A stretch of 7,811 bases of DNA from Flavobacteriaceae bacterium (GTDB lineage Bacteria > Bacteroidota > Bacteroidia > Flavobacteriales > Flavobacteriaceae), in assembly GCA_030694835.1 (NCBI GenBank), contig JAUYUF010000211.1, positions 1-7,811 of the forward strand, in the 5' to 3' direction. Shown in pieces: positions 5,584 to 7,811 of the stretch (its first letter is position 1; the number at the start of each line of letters is the position of its first letter). A program made the translations under genes and the position numbers. The notes beneath the pieces were generated by a model that saw nothing but the letters and a program-made list of their open reading frames with translations, was not told the origin of the DNA and did not search any database.

Positions 5584-7713
5584 ATGAAAAATTTAATGAT
5601 ACTACTCGTAGTTGGAATATTATTCACTGCCTGTAAAAAAGAAGAACCCCTTATGACTGTAAATTATCCAGAAACCAAAAAGGTTGATACTGTTGATGTT
5701 TACTTTGAAACTCAAGTTAGAGATCCTTATCGATGGTTAGAAGATGATCGATCAGAAGAAACTGGCGCTTGGGTGAAAGCGCAAAATGAAGTTACTTTTA
5801 AATATTTAAATGCTATTCCTTTTAAAAATGAACTAAAAAATAGATTAGAACAAATCTGGAATTTTGAAAAAGTTGGTTCTCCTTTCAAGGAAGGTAATTA
5901 TACTTATTTTTATAAAAATGACGGGTTGCAAAATCAATATGTTTTATATCGTCAAAAAGATGGAGAAAAAAATGAAATTTTCTTAGATCCCAATACTTTT
6001 TCAGAGGATGGAACTATTTCATTAGGAGAAATGGATTTTTCTAATGATGGAAGTTTAGTTGCTTATTCGATATCCGAAGGTGGAAGCGATTGGCGAAAAA
6101 TTATCGTCTTAAATACTGAAACTAAAGCAATTGTTGGAGATACTATTAACGATGTTAAGTTTACAAGCATCTCCTGGAAAGGAAATGATGGATTCTTTTA
6201 TTCTAGTTATGATAAGCCTAAAGGAAGTGAATTATCGGCTAAAACAGATCAACATAAATTATATTTCCATAAGTTAGGAACTCCACAAAAAGAAGATAAA
6301 GTCATATTTGGTGCTATTGAGTCTCAAAAAAGACGTTATGTGGGTGGAAGAGTTACGGATGATAATCAGTTTTTATTCATTTCAGCCGCTATTTCTACTT
6401 CTGGAAACGAATTGTATATGTTAGATTTACAAAATCCAAAAAGTAAAATAATACAAATTACATCAGGATTTGATAATGACCATAGTGTTTTGGAAAATGA
6501 TGGCGATAAACTTTATATCGTTACCAATTTAAATGCACCCAATAAACGAATTGTAACTGTTGATGCAAAAAATCCTACACCAGAAAATTGGATCGATTTT
6601 ATTCCTGAAACGGCCAATGTATTATCTCCATCAAAAGGATCAGGCTTCATTTTTGCCAACTATATGGTTGATGCGGTTTCACAAGTAAAACAATATGATT
6701 ATTCAGGAAAACTAGTGAGAGAAATATCTTTACCAGGTATTGGAAGCGCAAGCGGATTTAGTGGTAAAAAAGCTGATGAAGTAATTTATTTCAGCTTTAC
6801 AAATTATATCGTCCCAAGTACAAGTTATAAATTGAATCCAAAAGAAGGAACTTCAAATATTTATATTAAACCAGCAATTGATTTCAATCCGGATGATTAT
6901 GAATCAAAACAAGTATTTTATACTTCTAAAGACGGTACCAAAGTTCCGATGATTATCACTCATAAAAAAGGTTTAAAATTAGATGGTAAAAATCCAACAT
7001 TGCTGTATGGTTATGGCGGATTCAATATTAGTTTAACACCTTCATTTAGCATTGCTAATGCTGTTTGGCTAGAAAATGGAGGAATTTACGCCGTTCCAAA
7101 TTTACGTGGTGGTGGAGAATATGGAAAAGTTTGGCATGATGCCGGAACTCAGCTAAAAAAACAAAATGTATTTGATGATTTTATAGCAGCAGCAGAGTAT
7201 CTAATTGCCGAAAAATATACTTCTTCAGATTTCTTAGCATTACGCGGAGGTTCTAACGGAGGATTATTAGTTGGAGCGGTTATGACACAACGTCCGGAAT
7301 TAGCAAAAGTAGCTTTACCGGCAGTCGGTGTTTTAGATATGTTACGTTACCACACTTTTACTGCAGGTGCTGGATGGTCTTATGATTATGGAACTTCAGA
7401 TCAAAGCAAAGAAATGTTTGAATATTTAAAAGGATACTCACCGCTTCATAATGTATTAGAAGGGATTGAATATCCTGCAACATTAATAACAACCGCGGAT
7501 CATGATGACCGTGTAGTTCCTGCACATTCATTTAAATTTGCAGCAGAATTACAATCAAAACAAACAGGTAAAAATCCTGTTTTAATCAGAATTGAAACCA
7601 ATGCAGGTCACGGAGCTGGAACTCCTGTATCTAAAACCATCGAACAAGCTGCAGATATGTTTGCTTTTACACTTTATAATATGGGTATCAAAAAATTATC
7701 ACTTAAAAAATAA
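5584..7713 (+). CDS. prolyl oligopeptidase (S9A family), predicted surface lipoprotein
   Basis: The product is 709 residues, the usual length for this serine peptidase, which cuts short peptides after proline. Residues 1-17 are a lipoprotein signal ending FTAC, with the lipid cysteine at 17. The next residues, KKEE, resemble the lysine/acidic signal that sends Bacteroidetes lipoproteins to the cell surface. The N-terminal family block DPYRWLEDDRSEE is at 47-59. A seven-bladed beta-propeller occupies about 90-430, and an alpha/beta-hydrolase domain follows. The catalytic triad is visible: S557 in RGGSNGG, D641 in ADHDDRVVP and H676 in NAGHGAG. NLRGGGEYG (506-514) and the YGYGGFNIS loop (475-483) are also conserved. 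An upstream ATG at 5576 is out of frame, so the start at 5584, which gives the signal peptide, is preferred. Terminators on both sides make it a single unit. A likely role is breakdown of proline-containing peptides for nutrition. Confidence 0.95.
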   Translation: MKNLMILLVVGILFTACKKEEPLMTVNYPETKKVDTVDVYFETQVRDPYRWLEDDRSEETGAWVKAQNEVTFKYLNAIPFKNELKNRLEQIWNFEKVGSPFKEGNYTYFYKNDGLQNQYVLYRQKDGEKNEIFLDPNTFSEDGTISLGEMDFSNDGSLVAYSISEGGSDWRKIIVLNTETKAIVGDTINDVKFTSISWKGNDGFFYSSYDKPKGSELSAKTDQHKLYFHKLGTPQKEDKVIFGAIESQKRRYVGGRVTDDNQFLFISAAISTSGNELYMLDLQNPKSKIIQITSGFDNDHSVLENDGDKLYIVTNLNAPNKRIVTVDAKNPTPENWIDFIPETANVLSPSKGSGFIFANYMVDAVSQVKQYDYSGKLVREISLPGIGSASGFSGKKADEVIYFSFTNYIVPSTSYKLNPKEGTSNIYIKPAIDFNPDDYESKQVFYTSKDGTKVPMIITHKKGLKLDGKNPTLLYGYGGFNISLTPSFSIANAVWLENGGIYAVPNLRGGGEYGKVWHDAGTQLKKQNVFDDFIAAAEYLIAEKYTSSDFLALRGGSNGGLLVGAVMTQRPELAKVALPAVGVLDMLRYHTFTAGAGWSYDYGTSDQSKEMFEYLKGYSPLHNVLEGIEYPATLITTADHDDRVVPAHSFKFAAELQSKQTGKNPVLIRIETNAGHGAGTPVSKTIEQAADMFAFTLYNMGIKKLSLKK

Positions 7714-7730
7714 AGATGCTCTTTTAAGAC

Positions 7731-7759
7731 AAAAAGCCACATATAGTGTGGCTTTTTTT
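7731..7759. terminator. bidirectional intrinsic terminator after the peptidase gene
   Basis: AAAAAGCCACA (7731-7741) pairs with TGTGGCTTTTT (7747-7757) around a TATAG loop, an 11-bp perfect stem with T runs in both orientations (to 7759 on the plus strand). It lies 18 bases after the peptidase stop and 14 bases before the stop of the minus-strand frame at the right edge, as expected for a terminator shared by convergent genes. Confidence 0.92.
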
Positions 7760-7772
7760 GATATTATATTCG

Positions 7773-7811
7773 CTATTCGAATTTCAAAGGTCCAAAATAA
7801 CCCATTTGACG
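7773..7811 (-). CDS. C-terminal end of an unidentified gene (partial, enters from the right edge)
   Basis: On the minus strand an open frame enters at the window edge and ends in TAG (complement of 7773-7775), giving the last residues RQMGYFGPLKFE. I do not recognise the protein. Support is indirect: the composition looks like a real protein end, and the symmetrical terminator just beyond it suits a convergent gene. Twelve codons are too few to exclude chance. Confidence 0.42.
   Translation of the reverse strand, partial: RQMGYFGPLKFE

Noticed and set aside
1..7811. Search for tRNA genes, CRISPR repeats, insertion-sequence ends, attachment sites or a foreign island
   Set aside because: No cloverleaf-like sequence, spaced repeats, transposase frame or abrupt compositional change was seen. 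The genes are conserved flavobacterial housekeeping and surface functions.

Overview
The window is about 7.8 kb of AT-rich chromosomal DNA from a flavobacterium, most likely Flavobacterium or a close relative. The reasons are the gliding-motility lipoprotein GldH, the low GC, the absence of any Shine-Dalgarno sequence in front of the genes, and promoter elements of the Bacteroidetes type (TTG ... TAnnTTTG). There are seven complete genes, a fragment of a gene at each edge, and three strong intrinsic terminators.

Left half, mostly minus strand. A U32-family tRNA-hydroxylation protein (trhP-like) and a small one-cluster [4Fe-4S] ferredoxin are 20 bases apart and look like an operon. It is read from a well-matched promoter in front of trhP. 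After a 125-base gap comes a second minus-strand group: a RicT/PSP1 protein with a cysteine-rich front end and a lysine-rich tail, then gldH (start codon overlapping the ricT stop by 8 bases), then the first 22 residues of what is probably a class A penicillin-binding protein, cut off by the window edge.

Right half. asd (aspartate-semialdehyde dehydrogenase, the branch to lysine, diaminopimelate, methionine and threonine) is read on the plus strand, divergent from trhP. It converges on trxA (thioredoxin), and the two share one symmetrical terminator. trxA is divergent from a small four-helix DoxX-family membrane protein across a 173-base region with promoter-like and palindromic sequence. A prolyl-oligopeptidase lipoprotein (S9A) then stands as a single transcription unit between two terminators. 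Its signal peptide and the charged residues after the lipid cysteine suggest a cell-surface enzyme. At the right edge the last 12 codons of an unidentified minus-strand gene are visible.

Most of this is ordinary core-genome content, and I see no mobile element, CRISPR array, RNA gene or clearly undescribed system. The points most worth a second look are the trhP-ferredoxin pair, the extra cysteines of RicT, the trxA-doxX divergent pair, and the matching promoter architecture of trhP and the peptidase gene.
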